Part shown: one piece after another, positions 6,764 to 13,385 of the stretch | How the letters are laid out: each line of letters starts with the position of its first letter | Numbering within the stretch: the first letter of the stretch is position 1 | Source of the DNA: Burkholderiales bacterium | Lineage (GTDB): Bacteria; Pseudomonadota; Gammaproteobacteria; Burkholderiales; Burkholderiaceae_C | DNA length: 13,385 nt | Direction of reading: 5' to 3' | Assembly: GCA_028869035.1 (NCBI GenBank) | Contig: JAGWTL010000044.1 | Coordinates: 1-13,385, forward strand | Notes under the pieces: generated by a model | What the model saw: the letters and a program-made list of their open reading frames with translations, nothing else | Database searches by the model: none | Told to the model about the DNA's origin: nothing | Translations under genes and position numbers: made by a program

Positions 6764-7915
6764 CTAGCCTCCGATGTAGCTCATCTCGACGCGGCGCTGC
6801 GGGGCGAGTCCATGCTCCGGCGGCTGCAGGCTGCGCAGTTCGGAATAACGGTCGTCGCGTGCGCCCCAGATATGGCCGATGGCCGATGCGATGTCGGCGT
6901 CGCTGGCGCCGCCGCGGATCAGGCTGCGCAGGTCGTGGCCCTGGGTGGCGAAGAGGCAGAGGTAGAGCCGGCCTTCGGTGGACAGGCGGGCCCGGTTGCA
7001 ATCGCCGCAGAAGGCGTGCGTCACGCTGCTGATGACGCCGATCTCACCCGCGGTTTTGTCGTGCTGGCCCTGGGCGTCGGCATAACCCCAGCGCTCGGCG
7101 GTTTCGCCCGGGGCGCTGTGCCCGAGCTGCACCAGCGGCAGCTCGGCATGGATGAGTTTGACGACCTCGGCCGAGGGCAGCACTTCGTTCATGCGCCAGC
7201 CATTGGTCGCGCCCACATCCATGTATTCAATGAAGCGCAGCACCATACCCGAGCCGCGGAAATGGCGCGCCATGCGCAGGATCTCGTGCTCGTTGGTGCC
7301 CCGTTTGACCACCATATTGATCTTGATCGGACCCAGCCCCGCTTCCCTGGCTGCGGCGATGCCTTCGAGCACATCGGCCACCGGGAAATCGACGTCGTTC
7401 ATGCGGCGGAACACCGCGTCGTCCAGTCCGTCCAGGCTGACGGTCACGCGTTGCAGGCCGGCGTCCTTCAGCGAGCGGGCCTTGCGCGCCAGCAAAGAGC
7501 CGTTGGTGGTCAGGGTCAGGTCCAGCGGCTCGCCGTCCACGGTGCGCAGGGCGGCCAGCTGCTCGATCAGGATCTCGATGTTCTTGCGCAGCAGCGGCTC
7601 GCCCCCGGTCAGGCGGATCTTGCGCACGCCGTGGGCGACGAAAAGACGCGTCACACGCGTGATTTCCTCGAAACTCAGCAGGGCGCTGTGCGGCAGGTAG
7701 GCGTAGTCCTTGTCGAAGACTTCCTTGGGCATGCAGTAACTGCAGCGGAAATTACAGCGGTCGGTCACGCTGATGCGCAAGTCGCGCAGCGGCCGGCCCA
7801 GGCGGTCGGACAGCAGACCGCTGGCCGCGATGCGGGTGGCCGGGTCGAAGGCAGCAGCCGGCGCTGTCAGCGTCGGGATGCGCTGGTCGACCAGGGGAAT
7901 GACACGTTCAGACAT
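6764..7915 (-). CDS. moaA: GTP 3',8-cyclase MoaA (radical SAM)
   Basis: First enzyme of molybdenum cofactor synthesis. It converts GTP to 3',8-cyclo-GTP, which MoaC then turns into cyclic pyranopterin phosphate. It has 383 residues. The radical-SAM cluster motif is C54-N-F-R-C58-S-Y-C61, followed by the SAM-binding TGGEP (103-107). The second C-terminal 4Fe-4S cluster that holds the substrate is C303-G-D-C306 with C320. The C-terminal double glycine (382-383) required for activity is present. The N-terminus has about 35 residues before the usual LSDRLGRPLRDLRIS start, so a somewhat shorter protein is possible. There is no usable Shine-Dalgarno sequence (AAGGGT touches the ATG). CACAAT lies 6 bases upstream. 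moaC, moaD, moaE and mogA are not in the window and must be elsewhere. Confidence 0.97.
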   Translation of the reverse strand: MSERVIPLVDQRIPTLTAPAAAFDPATRIAASGLLSDRLGRPLRDLRISVTDRCNFRCSYCMPKEVFDKDYAYLPHSALLSFEEITRVTRLFVAHGVRKIRLTGGEPLLRKNIEILIEQLAALRTVDGEPLDLTLTTNGSLLARKARSLKDAGLQRVTVSLDGLDDAVFRRMNDVDFPVADVLEGIAAAREAGLGPIKINMVVKRGTNEHEILRMARHFRGSGMVLRFIEYMDVGATNGWRMNEVLPSAEVVKLIHAELPLVQLGHSAPGETAERWGYADAQGQHDKTAGEIGVISSVTHAFCGDCNRARLSTEGRLYLCLFATQGHDLRSLIRGGASDADIASAIGHIWGARDDRYSELRSLQPPEHGLAPQRRVEMSYIGG

Positions 7916-7927
7916 ACCCTTATTGTG
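7916..7927 (-). promoter_or_regulatory. -10-like CACAAT next to the moaA start, candidate leaderless promoter
   Basis: On the - strand CACAAT (7927 to 7922) is followed by six bases and then the moaA ATG. The same hexamer sits 7 bases before the ATG of the P-type ATPase. It matches the -10 consensus at 4 of 6 positions and the spacing suits transcription starting at the start codon. No good -35 match is visible. A leader this short leaves no room for a molybdenum-cofactor riboswitch on the moaA transcript. Confidence 0.35.
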
Positions 7928-8076
7928 GCCCAGCTGGCAAAGCCCTGATGAGAGGGGTGTTCAAAAGGCGCGACAGACAGACCGTCGCCTCGCGCGATCC
8001 GCGGCTGGCGGCTGCCAAAGCCAAGGCAGAATCGGGCCAGGGATAAGAAAAAAACCAGATCCCCGGAAACCTGCCC
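7928..8076. promoter_or_regulatory. Divergent intergenic region between moaA and the TonB receptor operon
   Basis: This must hold the promoter of the rightward receptor/kinase operon. A possible ribosome-binding site, GGAAA at 8065-8069, lies 7 bases before the receptor ATG. An A-rich stretch (AAGAAAAAAA, 8045-8054) is the only AT-rich part. A modest imperfect dyad, GGCTGGC / GCCAAAGCC, lies at 8003-8022 and could be an operator. No -10/-35 pair is convincing, and no riboswitch fold was recognised by eye. Confidence 0.4.
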
Positions 8077-10011
8077 ATGAAACGCAAGAACGACATCATC
8101 TACCTGTCCGCTCTATGGGGGCTGGCCGGCTTTGCTGCCGCCCAGCAAGCGGGTGCCGTCTCGGAAAAAGACTACCTGGACGATGTACCTGTGGTCCTGT
8201 CGGTATCGCGGCTGCCGCAGCGACTGGACGAAACACCGGGGGCGGTCACCATCATCGATCGGCAGATGATCCGCATGAGCGGCGCGCGTGATGTCGCCGA
8301 CCTGCTGCGCCTGGTGCCGGGTTTTCGCGTCAGCAACTCCTTTGAAAGCAACACGCCCCAGGGCAGTTACCACACCAGCCTGAGCGACTATTCCAATCAC
8401 ATGCAGGTGATGGTTGACGGCCGCTCGGTCTACTCGGTCTATATGCAGGGCAGCACGGGCCCGGGCCTGCAGGCAGTGGCGCTGGAGGACATCGAGCGCA
8501 TCGAGGTGCATCGAGGCTCGAACTCGGCGGCCTATGGTGCGCGTGCCTTTCTGGGCACGATCAATATCGTGACCCGTGATCCGGTGGACACCCAGGGCGC
8601 GCACGTGCAGGCGGCTGCCGGCGACAACGGCATTCGCGACACCCTGGTGAGGCTGGGCTGGGGCGATGACACGACGCGATTCCGGCTCAGCGCCGACGGC
8701 CGGGAAGACGATGGCCTGCGGGGCGCCAGTGGCGGCGCCCGGGTCCAGCGCGTCAATTTGCGCGCCGACGTGCGCGCCAGCAGCCGTGACATGGTGGAAC
8801 TGCGCACCGGCCAGAGCGTGGTCGATGCCGGTGTCGGTTTTGCCAACCAGACCGGCAATGCGGTGCGCACGCGCCAGATCGATACGGCCTTTGTCCAGCT
8901 CGACTGGAAGCGCAACCTGGACGTGGACGAAGACCTGGCCTTTCAGGCTTCGCATACCACCGAGGCCATACGGGACCGGTTCCCCTACAGCCCGGCTCCG
9001 GGATTGATCATCAATTTTGGCGGACGAGCCAGCAACGACAATCTTTCGTTGCAGCATACGCTGCGCTTGAACAAGGCCTTGCGGCTGGTCTGGGGGGGCG
9101 AGTTGCGACGCGAGACGGTGGTTTCGCGGCCGCTTTACGATACGGATTCTGCTTTCGTGACAGATTTTTCCCGCGTGTTCGGCAACGCCGAATGGCGTTT
9201 GCACCCCGATCTGGTGTTCAACGCCGGCGCCCTGTTCGAGCGCAGCAGCATCGCGGGCGAACACCTGTCGCCGCGCGCCATGCTGAACTGGCACCCGGCC
9301 GAAGGCCATACCCTGCGCTATGGCGTGACCCAGGCTTTCCGGCCGCCGAGCACCTACGAAAAGAACGCCAATGTGCGCTACTACCTGGCTGGCGCCCTGG
9401 CCGACTCAACGGATGTGGCTAGGGGCGCGGTGATGTCCGAAAAGGTGCAGACGCGGGAGATCGGTTATCTTGCCGAGTTGCCTGGTAGGACGCTGAGCCT
9501 GGATCTGCGGGTGTACGAGGAGCAGGTGCGCGGTCTGATCAAGCGTGTCCAGTACACCTTGCCGGGCAGCGGCAACGGCGATCAGGTCTTTGACTACGTC
9601 AATGGCGAGGATTTCAACATCCATGGCTACGAGCACCAGATCAAGTGGAAGCCCTGGGAGGGTGGCCAGCTCATCTACGGCCAGGCCCTGGTGGACAGCA
9701 CGCAGTCGGTGGGCTCCGGACCCATCCGGGCCTATGGTAGCCAGAGCCTGATGCTGATGCAGCAGCTGCCGGCTGGCTACGAGTTCAGCCTCATGTATTT
9801 CCAGGCCGATGCGACCCATTTCCCCGGCGAGGATCAGTCTGCGCCGGCGTTCAGCCGTACCGATGTGCGGCTGGCCCGGGCGATGCGTTGGGGTGGGCGG
9901 CGCGCCGAGCTCTCCCTGGTGGTGCAGAACCTGGGGGATTCCTACCAGGACTTCCTGCCAGGCTTCCGGTTTCATCAACAGGCCTACGTGATGCTGCGAC
10001 TGGAGAACTGA
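8077..10011 (+). CDS. TonB-dependent outer-membrane receptor
   Basis: Ligand-gated outer-membrane channel energised by TonB/ExbBD. It has 644 residues, at the short end of the family. A signal peptide (KRK, then a hydrophobic core to about residue 22, AAA/QQ) is followed by a short linker with a degenerate TonB-box-like segment (VPVVLSVSR, 37-45). The plug domain runs about 46-168: RLDETPGAVTIIDRQMI, the DLLRLVPGF segment, VMVDGRSVY, and the typical EDIERIEVHRGSNSAAYGA followed by GTINIVTRDP. The rest is beta-barrel. The last residues are YVMLRLEN, ending in Asn rather than the usual aromatic. The ligand is not evident: no heme, cobalamin or siderophore signature was recognised. It is the first gene of a three-gene operon; the binding protein starts 5 bases after its stop. 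A role in signalling with the downstream kinase is inferred from position only. Confidence 0.92.
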   Translation: MKRKNDIIYLSALWGLAGFAAAQQAGAVSEKDYLDDVPVVLSVSRLPQRLDETPGAVTIIDRQMIRMSGARDVADLLRLVPGFRVSNSFESNTPQGSYHTSLSDYSNHMQVMVDGRSVYSVYMQGSTGPGLQAVALEDIERIEVHRGSNSAAYGARAFLGTINIVTRDPVDTQGAHVQAAAGDNGIRDTLVRLGWGDDTTRFRLSADGREDDGLRGASGGARVQRVNLRADVRASSRDMVELRTGQSVVDAGVGFANQTGNAVRTRQIDTAFVQLDWKRNLDVDEDLAFQASHTTEAIRDRFPYSPAPGLIINFGGRASNDNLSLQHTLRLNKALRLVWGGELRRETVVSRPLYDTDSAFVTDFSRVFGNAEWRLHPDLVFNAGALFERSSIAGEHLSPRAMLNWHPAEGHTLRYGVTQAFRPPSTYEKNANVRYYLAGALADSTDVARGAVMSEKVQTREIGYLAELPGRTLSLDLRVYEEQVRGLIKRVQYTLPGSGNGDQVFDYVNGEDFNIHGYEHQIKWKPWEGGQLIYGQALVDSTQSVGSGPIRAYGSQSLMLMQQLPAGYEFSLMYFQADATHFPGEDQSAPAFSRTDVRLARAMRWGGRRAELSLVVQNLGDSYQDFLPGFRFHQQAYVMLRLEN

Positions 10012-10016
10012 GACCC

Positions 10017-10955
10017 ATGCCCGTTCTGTTGCGGCATGGCTTGCCGCTCCTGCTTCTGCTGCTGACGGCGCTGGCTCGCCCCGCGCGCGCCAACGAGCCA
10101 GGGGTGATCGTCGTGCGCAGCGAACAGAGCGCAGCCTATCAGCAGGCGGCCGAGGCGGTGATGGGCGAACTGGCCCGCACGGCAGAGGCCAGGCGCGAGG
10201 TGCTGCAGTTCACGGCTGCCGATTGGTCGGCCTATCGGGGGGCAGCGCCGCGTCTGTACATCGCCCTGGGCGCCGAGGCCTGCGGCCTGCTGGCGCGCAC
10301 GGCCCCCGCAGCGCCGGTGCTGTGCACCCTGCTGCCGCGCGGCAGTTTCGAGCGTGTGCTGCGTGATACCGGCCGGCGCGCCGGCGCCTCCCTCTCGGCC
10401 CTGTACCTGAACCAGCCGCTGGGTCGCCAGCTCGAACTGGTACGGCTGGCGCTGCCGCAGGTCCGGCGCGTGGGGGTGTTGTGGGGGGCGGAATCCCAGA
10501 GCAATGAGGCTCAACTGGAATCGGCGGCCCTGGCGCGCGGACTGCGGGTGGTGGGGGTGCCGGTCAAGCCGGATGAGCCTGTGTTCAATGGCCTGAAAAA
10601 GATCCTGGATGAATCCGATCTGCTGCTGGCCCTGGCTGATCCGCAGATCTACAACAGCAACAGCATCCAGAACATCCTGCTGGCGTCTTTCCGCGCGCAG
10701 GTGCCCATGCTGGCTTTTTCGCCGGCCTATGTGCGGGCCGGCGCCCTGATGGCCGTTTACTCGACACCGGCACAGATCGGCCAGCAGGCCGGTTTGCTGG
10801 CGCGCGGTGTGCTGCAGGGCCAGCCGCTGGGTGTGCCGCAGTACCCCTTGCATTTCGAAGTCAGCGTCAATGAACATGTGGCGCGTTCGCTGGGCCTGAA
10901 GCTGGACGCCGCGGTGCTGACGGAGCGTTTGCGGAAACTGGAGCGCGGTCCATGA
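10017..10955 (+). CDS. Periplasmic substrate-binding protein, ABC_sub_bind type
   Basis: Secreted ligand-binding protein of 312 residues. The ATG at 10017 is chosen because it gives a clean signal peptide: an Arg/His start, a poly-Leu core (9-16) and an ARA/N cleavage site at about residue 25. A longer frame starting at 9888 overlaps the receptor gene and lacks a signal peptide at its N-terminus. GGAG at 10002-10005 can serve as ribosome-binding site, 11 bases upstream. There is no lipobox cysteine, so it should be soluble. The fold resembles the PF04392 family of type I periplasmic binding proteins: RRVGVLWGAESQSNEAQLESA in the first half, then LLLALADPQIYNSNSIQNIL and PMLAFSPAYVRAGALMAVYSTPAQIGQQAG. 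No permease or ATPase partner is nearby. Its stop overlaps the kinase start by 4 bases (ATGA), which suggests coupled translation and a role as the kinase's ligand-presenting partner. Confidence 0.85.
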   Translation: MPVLLRHGLPLLLLLLTALARPARANEPGVIVVRSEQSAAYQQAAEAVMGELARTAEARREVLQFTAADWSAYRGAAPRLYIALGAEACGLLARTAPAAPVLCTLLPRGSFERVLRDTGRRAGASLSALYLNQPLGRQLELVRLALPQVRRVGVLWGAESQSNEAQLESAALARGLRVVGVPVKPDEPVFNGLKKILDESDLLLALADPQIYNSNSIQNILLASFRAQVPMLAFSPAYVRAGALMAVYSTPAQIGQQAGLLARGVLQGQPLGVPQYPLHFEVSVNEHVARSLGLKLDAAVLTERLRKLERGP

Positions 10956-12877
10956 GATTCTTCGATATTCGCGACCGCATGCTGCTGGCGGCGCTGCTGC
11001 CGGTGACCCTGGTGGCCGTGCTGCTGTCCACGGTCTTTCTGGCCGGTCGTTATGCCGATCTCGACGAGGCTCATCTGCAGCGCGCCCGCTCGCTGGCGCG
11101 CCAGCTGGCCAGCGCCAGCGAATACGGCCTGTTCTCCGCCAACACCGGCAGCCTACAGACCATCGCAGCTGGCGCCCTGCGTGAGCCTGACGTTCGCTCC
11201 GTCATGATCCTGAACACAAAGGGACAGGCGCTGGCCCTGGCGGGTGCGTCCGGACTGACGGCGCTGCCTGTGCTGGGGCTGCAGGAACAGCGCTGGCTGG
11301 AGGCGGCGTCCGGTCTCGAAATATGGGTTCAGCCTGTCAGTCCCTCGCAACTCAGGCTGGACGACCTGTTCGAGAGCGCGACCCCTGTGGACCGGGGCGA
11401 GGCGCCGCCGCTGGGGCATGTGGTGTTGGAGATCTCGCGCGCGGCTGTGGTCTCGCGCAACCACGACATGCTGGCCATCGGTCTGGCGGTCACGCTGGGG
11501 GGCCTGCTTTTTGGGGGGGTGCTGGCGGTGCGCATTGGGCGTGGCGTGATCCAGCCCATCTTGCGCGTCTCCGACATGATCGAGCGCATCGGACATGGTG
11601 AATTGTCCGTGCGGGGGCAGGTACGGTCCGATGATCCGCTGCGCGATCTGCAGCAGGGCTTGAACCAGATGGCCGAGCACTTGCAGCAGGGACGCGACAA
11701 ACTGGAGCAGCGGGTGGCCCAGGCGACCGCGGAGCTGCGCAGCAAGAAGGACGAGGCCGAGACCGCCACGCGTGCCAAGTCGCGTTTCCTGGCTGCGGCC
11801 AGCCATGACCTGCGCCAGCCCATCCATGCGCTGGGCATGTTCGTGGCGCGGCTGGCCCAACTGCCGCACGACCGCGAGACCCGCCATCTCATCAGCAATC
11901 TGGAGGCGTCGGTGCGCGCCATGCAGGACCTGCTCGATGCGCTGCTCGACATCTCCCGCCTGGATGCTGATGCCGTGCGGGTCCAGCAGCAGCCGGTGCC
12001 GCTGGCGCCCTTGCTGGAACAGTTGCGCAGCGCATTGCTGCCGGTGGCTGCGGACAAGGGGCTGCGCCTTCGCGTGCGCAACAGCGAACTATGGGTGCAG
12101 AGCGACCCGACCCTGTTGCATCGGATCCTGCTCAATCTGGTCAGCAATGCGCTGCGCTACACAGGCCATGGCGGTGTGCTGATCGGCTGCCGGCGCAGCC
12201 GCGGTGGCAGTCATCTCTGGATCGAGGTCTGGGACACAGGTGTGGGCATTCCCCCCGAGCATCAGCAGGACATCTTCCGCGAGTTCTATCAGATCGGCAA
12301 TCCTGAGCGGGACCGCAGCAAGGGCCTGGGTCTGGGCCTCAACATCGTGGACCGCACGGCGCGTCTGCTCGGGCATGGGCTGGATCTGTGTTCCGTTCCC
12401 GGCCGCGGCACGCGTTTCCGCGTCGAGGTGCCGCTGGCTCCGTCCGGTGACCTGCGTGCCATGCTGGCAGCGGTCGAGACCCTGCCGATGGACGATGTGC
12501 GCGGCCTGTGTATCCTGGTGATCGAGGATGATATGCACTCGGCCCAAGCCTTGCGCGGCCTGCTCGATTCCTGGGGCTGCGTGGTGGCCGTGGTGGAGGG
12601 TTTGCAAGGGGCTTTGACCCTGCTCCATGGCGGCTTCACGCCCGACCTGCTCCTCAGCGATTTCCGTTTACGGGCCGGTGAAAGTGGCATGCAGACCCTG
12701 CAGCAGCTGCGCACGACCCTGGGACGTCCCCTGCCGGCCTGCCTGATGAGTGGCGACACCGACCCGGAGCTGATCCAGTCCTGCCGCGATGCCGGCCTGC
12801 CGCTGCTGCACAAGCCGGTACGGCCCGCCAAGCTGCGCACGCTGATCCGCCGTCTGGCCCGGCCCCAGCCCGTCTAG
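10952..12877 (+). CDS. Membrane hybrid sensor histidine kinase with C-terminal receiver
   Basis: Inner-membrane sensor kinase of 641 residues. TM1 is about 10-31 and TM2 about 173-194. They enclose a periplasmic domain of about 140 residues that resembles the BarA-type sCache/CHASE8 sensors (LARQLASASEYGLFSANTG, PDVRSVMILNTKGQAL). A HAMP linker (about 195-247) and a short coiled coil (to about 275) follow. The phospho-accepting histidine is H285 in SHDLRQPIHALG, the class seen in NahK/ErcS'-like hybrid kinases. ATP-binding motifs are N395/N399, D428 in DTGVGIP, and GLGLGL (458-463). The C-terminal receiver (about 518-636) has E525/D526/D527, the phospho-acceptor D570, S600 and K621, so it looks functional. 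GGAG lies 8 bases before the ATG. It is the last gene of the receptor operon; a LuxR-type regulator, its likely partner, lies convergent 4 bases away. Confidence 0.94.
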   Translation: MRFFDIRDRMLLAALLPVTLVAVLLSTVFLAGRYADLDEAHLQRARSLARQLASASEYGLFSANTGSLQTIAAGALREPDVRSVMILNTKGQALALAGASGLTALPVLGLQEQRWLEAASGLEIWVQPVSPSQLRLDDLFESATPVDRGEAPPLGHVVLEISRAAVVSRNHDMLAIGLAVTLGGLLFGGVLAVRIGRGVIQPILRVSDMIERIGHGELSVRGQVRSDDPLRDLQQGLNQMAEHLQQGRDKLEQRVAQATAELRSKKDEAETATRAKSRFLAAASHDLRQPIHALGMFVARLAQLPHDRETRHLISNLEASVRAMQDLLDALLDISRLDADAVRVQQQPVPLAPLLEQLRSALLPVAADKGLRLRVRNSELWVQSDPTLLHRILLNLVSNALRYTGHGGVLIGCRRSRGGSHLWIEVWDTGVGIPPEHQQDIFREFYQIGNPERDRSKGLGLGLNIVDRTARLLGHGLDLCSVPGRGTRFRVEVPLAPSGDLRAMLAAVETLPMDDVRGLCILVIEDDMHSAQALRGLLDSWGCVVAVVEGLQGALTLLHGGFTPDLLLSDFRLRAGESGMQTLQQLRTTLGRPLPACLMSGDTDPELIQSCRDAGLPLLHKPVRPAKLRTLIRRLARPQPV

Positions 12878-12881
12878 GGAG

Positions 12882-13385
12882 TCACGCTGCCCCGCTGGCG
12901 TCGTCAGGCGCCATCTGCGGCCGCCCCGAGCCGACAAAACCGTGGCGCTTGGCCGCCAGCACCGCCTGGGTGCGGGTGGTGACACCAAAGCCGCGCAGGA
13001 TGTTGCTCACATGGTTTTTCACGGTCTCCTCTGAGAGATAGAGCATGCGCCCGATCTCCTTGTTGGAGTAGCCGTCCAGCAGGAGTTGCAGCACTTCTTC
13101 CTGGCGTGGCGTGAACAGAGGCGGGGGCAGATCAGCCGGACCCTCCTCCGCGCCGAGGACGGGCAGGGAGGGCATGTGCACGCCGCCGGCCAGCACCAGG
13201 CGGGTGACCGAGAGCAGTTCATCGCTCATGCCGGATTTGGTCACGAAGGCGGCGGCGCCCTTTTGCATGACCTGCTGCATGATGCGCGGATTGACCGAGC
13301 CCGACAGTACGATGATGGGCAGCACCGGGTGCTGGCGGGCAAAGACATCCAGCGCTTCGAGGCCGTTCATGTCCGGTAGGTGGTA
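12882..13385 (-). CDS. LuxR/NarL-family response regulator (5' end missing)
   Basis: DNA-binding regulator that runs off the right edge. The frame stays open to 13385 and reads YHLPDMNGLEAL, which matches the sequence just after the receiver phospho-acceptor. The aspartate itself should be the next codon beyond the window, with about 55 residues missing. Counting from the internal ATG at 13370, the visible receiver residues include S23 in VLSGS and K45 in FVTKSG. The HTH domain (about 86-148) is a full LuxR type: LFTPRQEEVLQLLLDG, SNKEIGRMLYLSEETVKNHVSNIL. A short Pro/Asp/Ala tail follows. Receiver plus HTH of this sort typically acts as a dimeric transcription regulator. It is convergent with the hybrid kinase and separated from it by 4 bases, so a cognate pair is likely but not proven. 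Targets could include the receptor operon. Confidence 0.93.
   Translation of the reverse strand, partial: YHLPDMNGLEALDVFARQHPVLPIIVLSGSVNPRIMQQVMQKGAAAFVTKSGMSDELLSVTRLVLAGGVHMPSLPVLGAEEGPADLPPPLFTPRQEEVLQLLLDGYSNKEIGRMLYLSEETVKNHVSNILRGFGVTTRTQAVLAAKRHGFVGSGRPQMAPDDASGAA

Noticed and set aside
6740..7948. 402-codon + strand frame opposite moaA
   Set aside because: Antisense to a full MoaA with both iron-sulfur cluster motifs; the product is low-complexity Ala/Gly/His/Gln sequence.
7928..8076. Molybdenum cofactor riboswitch or other structured leader upstream of moaA or the receptor
   Set aside because: The moaA leader appears to be a few bases at most, and the rest of the gap shows only weak dyads with no recognisable riboswitch core. 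A covariance-model search would settle it.
9888..10016. Upstream extension of the binding-protein gene to an ATG at 9888
   Set aside because: It would add 43 residues inside the receptor gene and bury a clear signal peptide; the ATG at 10017 gives a proper Sec signal.

Overview
The window is dense, high-GC bacterial DNA in which genes are nearly back to back and codons strongly prefer G or C at the third position. Gene content and style (an HAE1-type RND pump, molybdenum cofactor genes, a TonB receptor, a hybrid kinase of the 'SHDLRQP' type) suggest a betaproteobacterium of the Burkholderiales, most likely near the Comamonadaceae. This placement is an inference from protein style; there is no rRNA or other marker gene.

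Left part (2-4689, + strand): the C-terminal two thirds of an RND efflux permease, then 23 bases later a complete P-type cation ATPase whose membrane motifs (PEEF in M4, ELAID in M6) do not match the well-characterised substrate classes. Middle part (4690-7915, - strand): a molybdenum cofactor cluster read in the order moaA, mobA, moeA. MoaA starts the pathway from GTP, MoeA inserts molybdate, and MobA attaches GMP to give the bis-MGD form. moeA abuts the ATPase tail to tail with no bases between them. A 180-base gap between mobA and moaA is rich in inverted repeats and looks like a dispersed intergenic repeat.

Right part (8077-13385): a tightly packed + strand operon of a TonB-dependent outer-membrane receptor, a secreted periplasmic substrate-binding protein of the ABC_sub_bind type, and a membrane hybrid histidine kinase with its own receiver. 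The last two genes overlap by 4 bases. A LuxR/NarL-type response regulator lies convergent to them and is cut by the window edge. No ABC permease or ATPase is present. The simplest reading is a ligand-sensing relay: uptake across the outer membrane, capture by the periplasmic protein, presentation to the kinase sensor domain, then phosphotransfer to a DNA-binding regulator. This is the most interesting part of the window. The ligand is unknown.

No tRNA, rRNA, CRISPR array, insertion sequence, phage gene or attachment site was seen. No gene-free stretch exceeds 180 bases.
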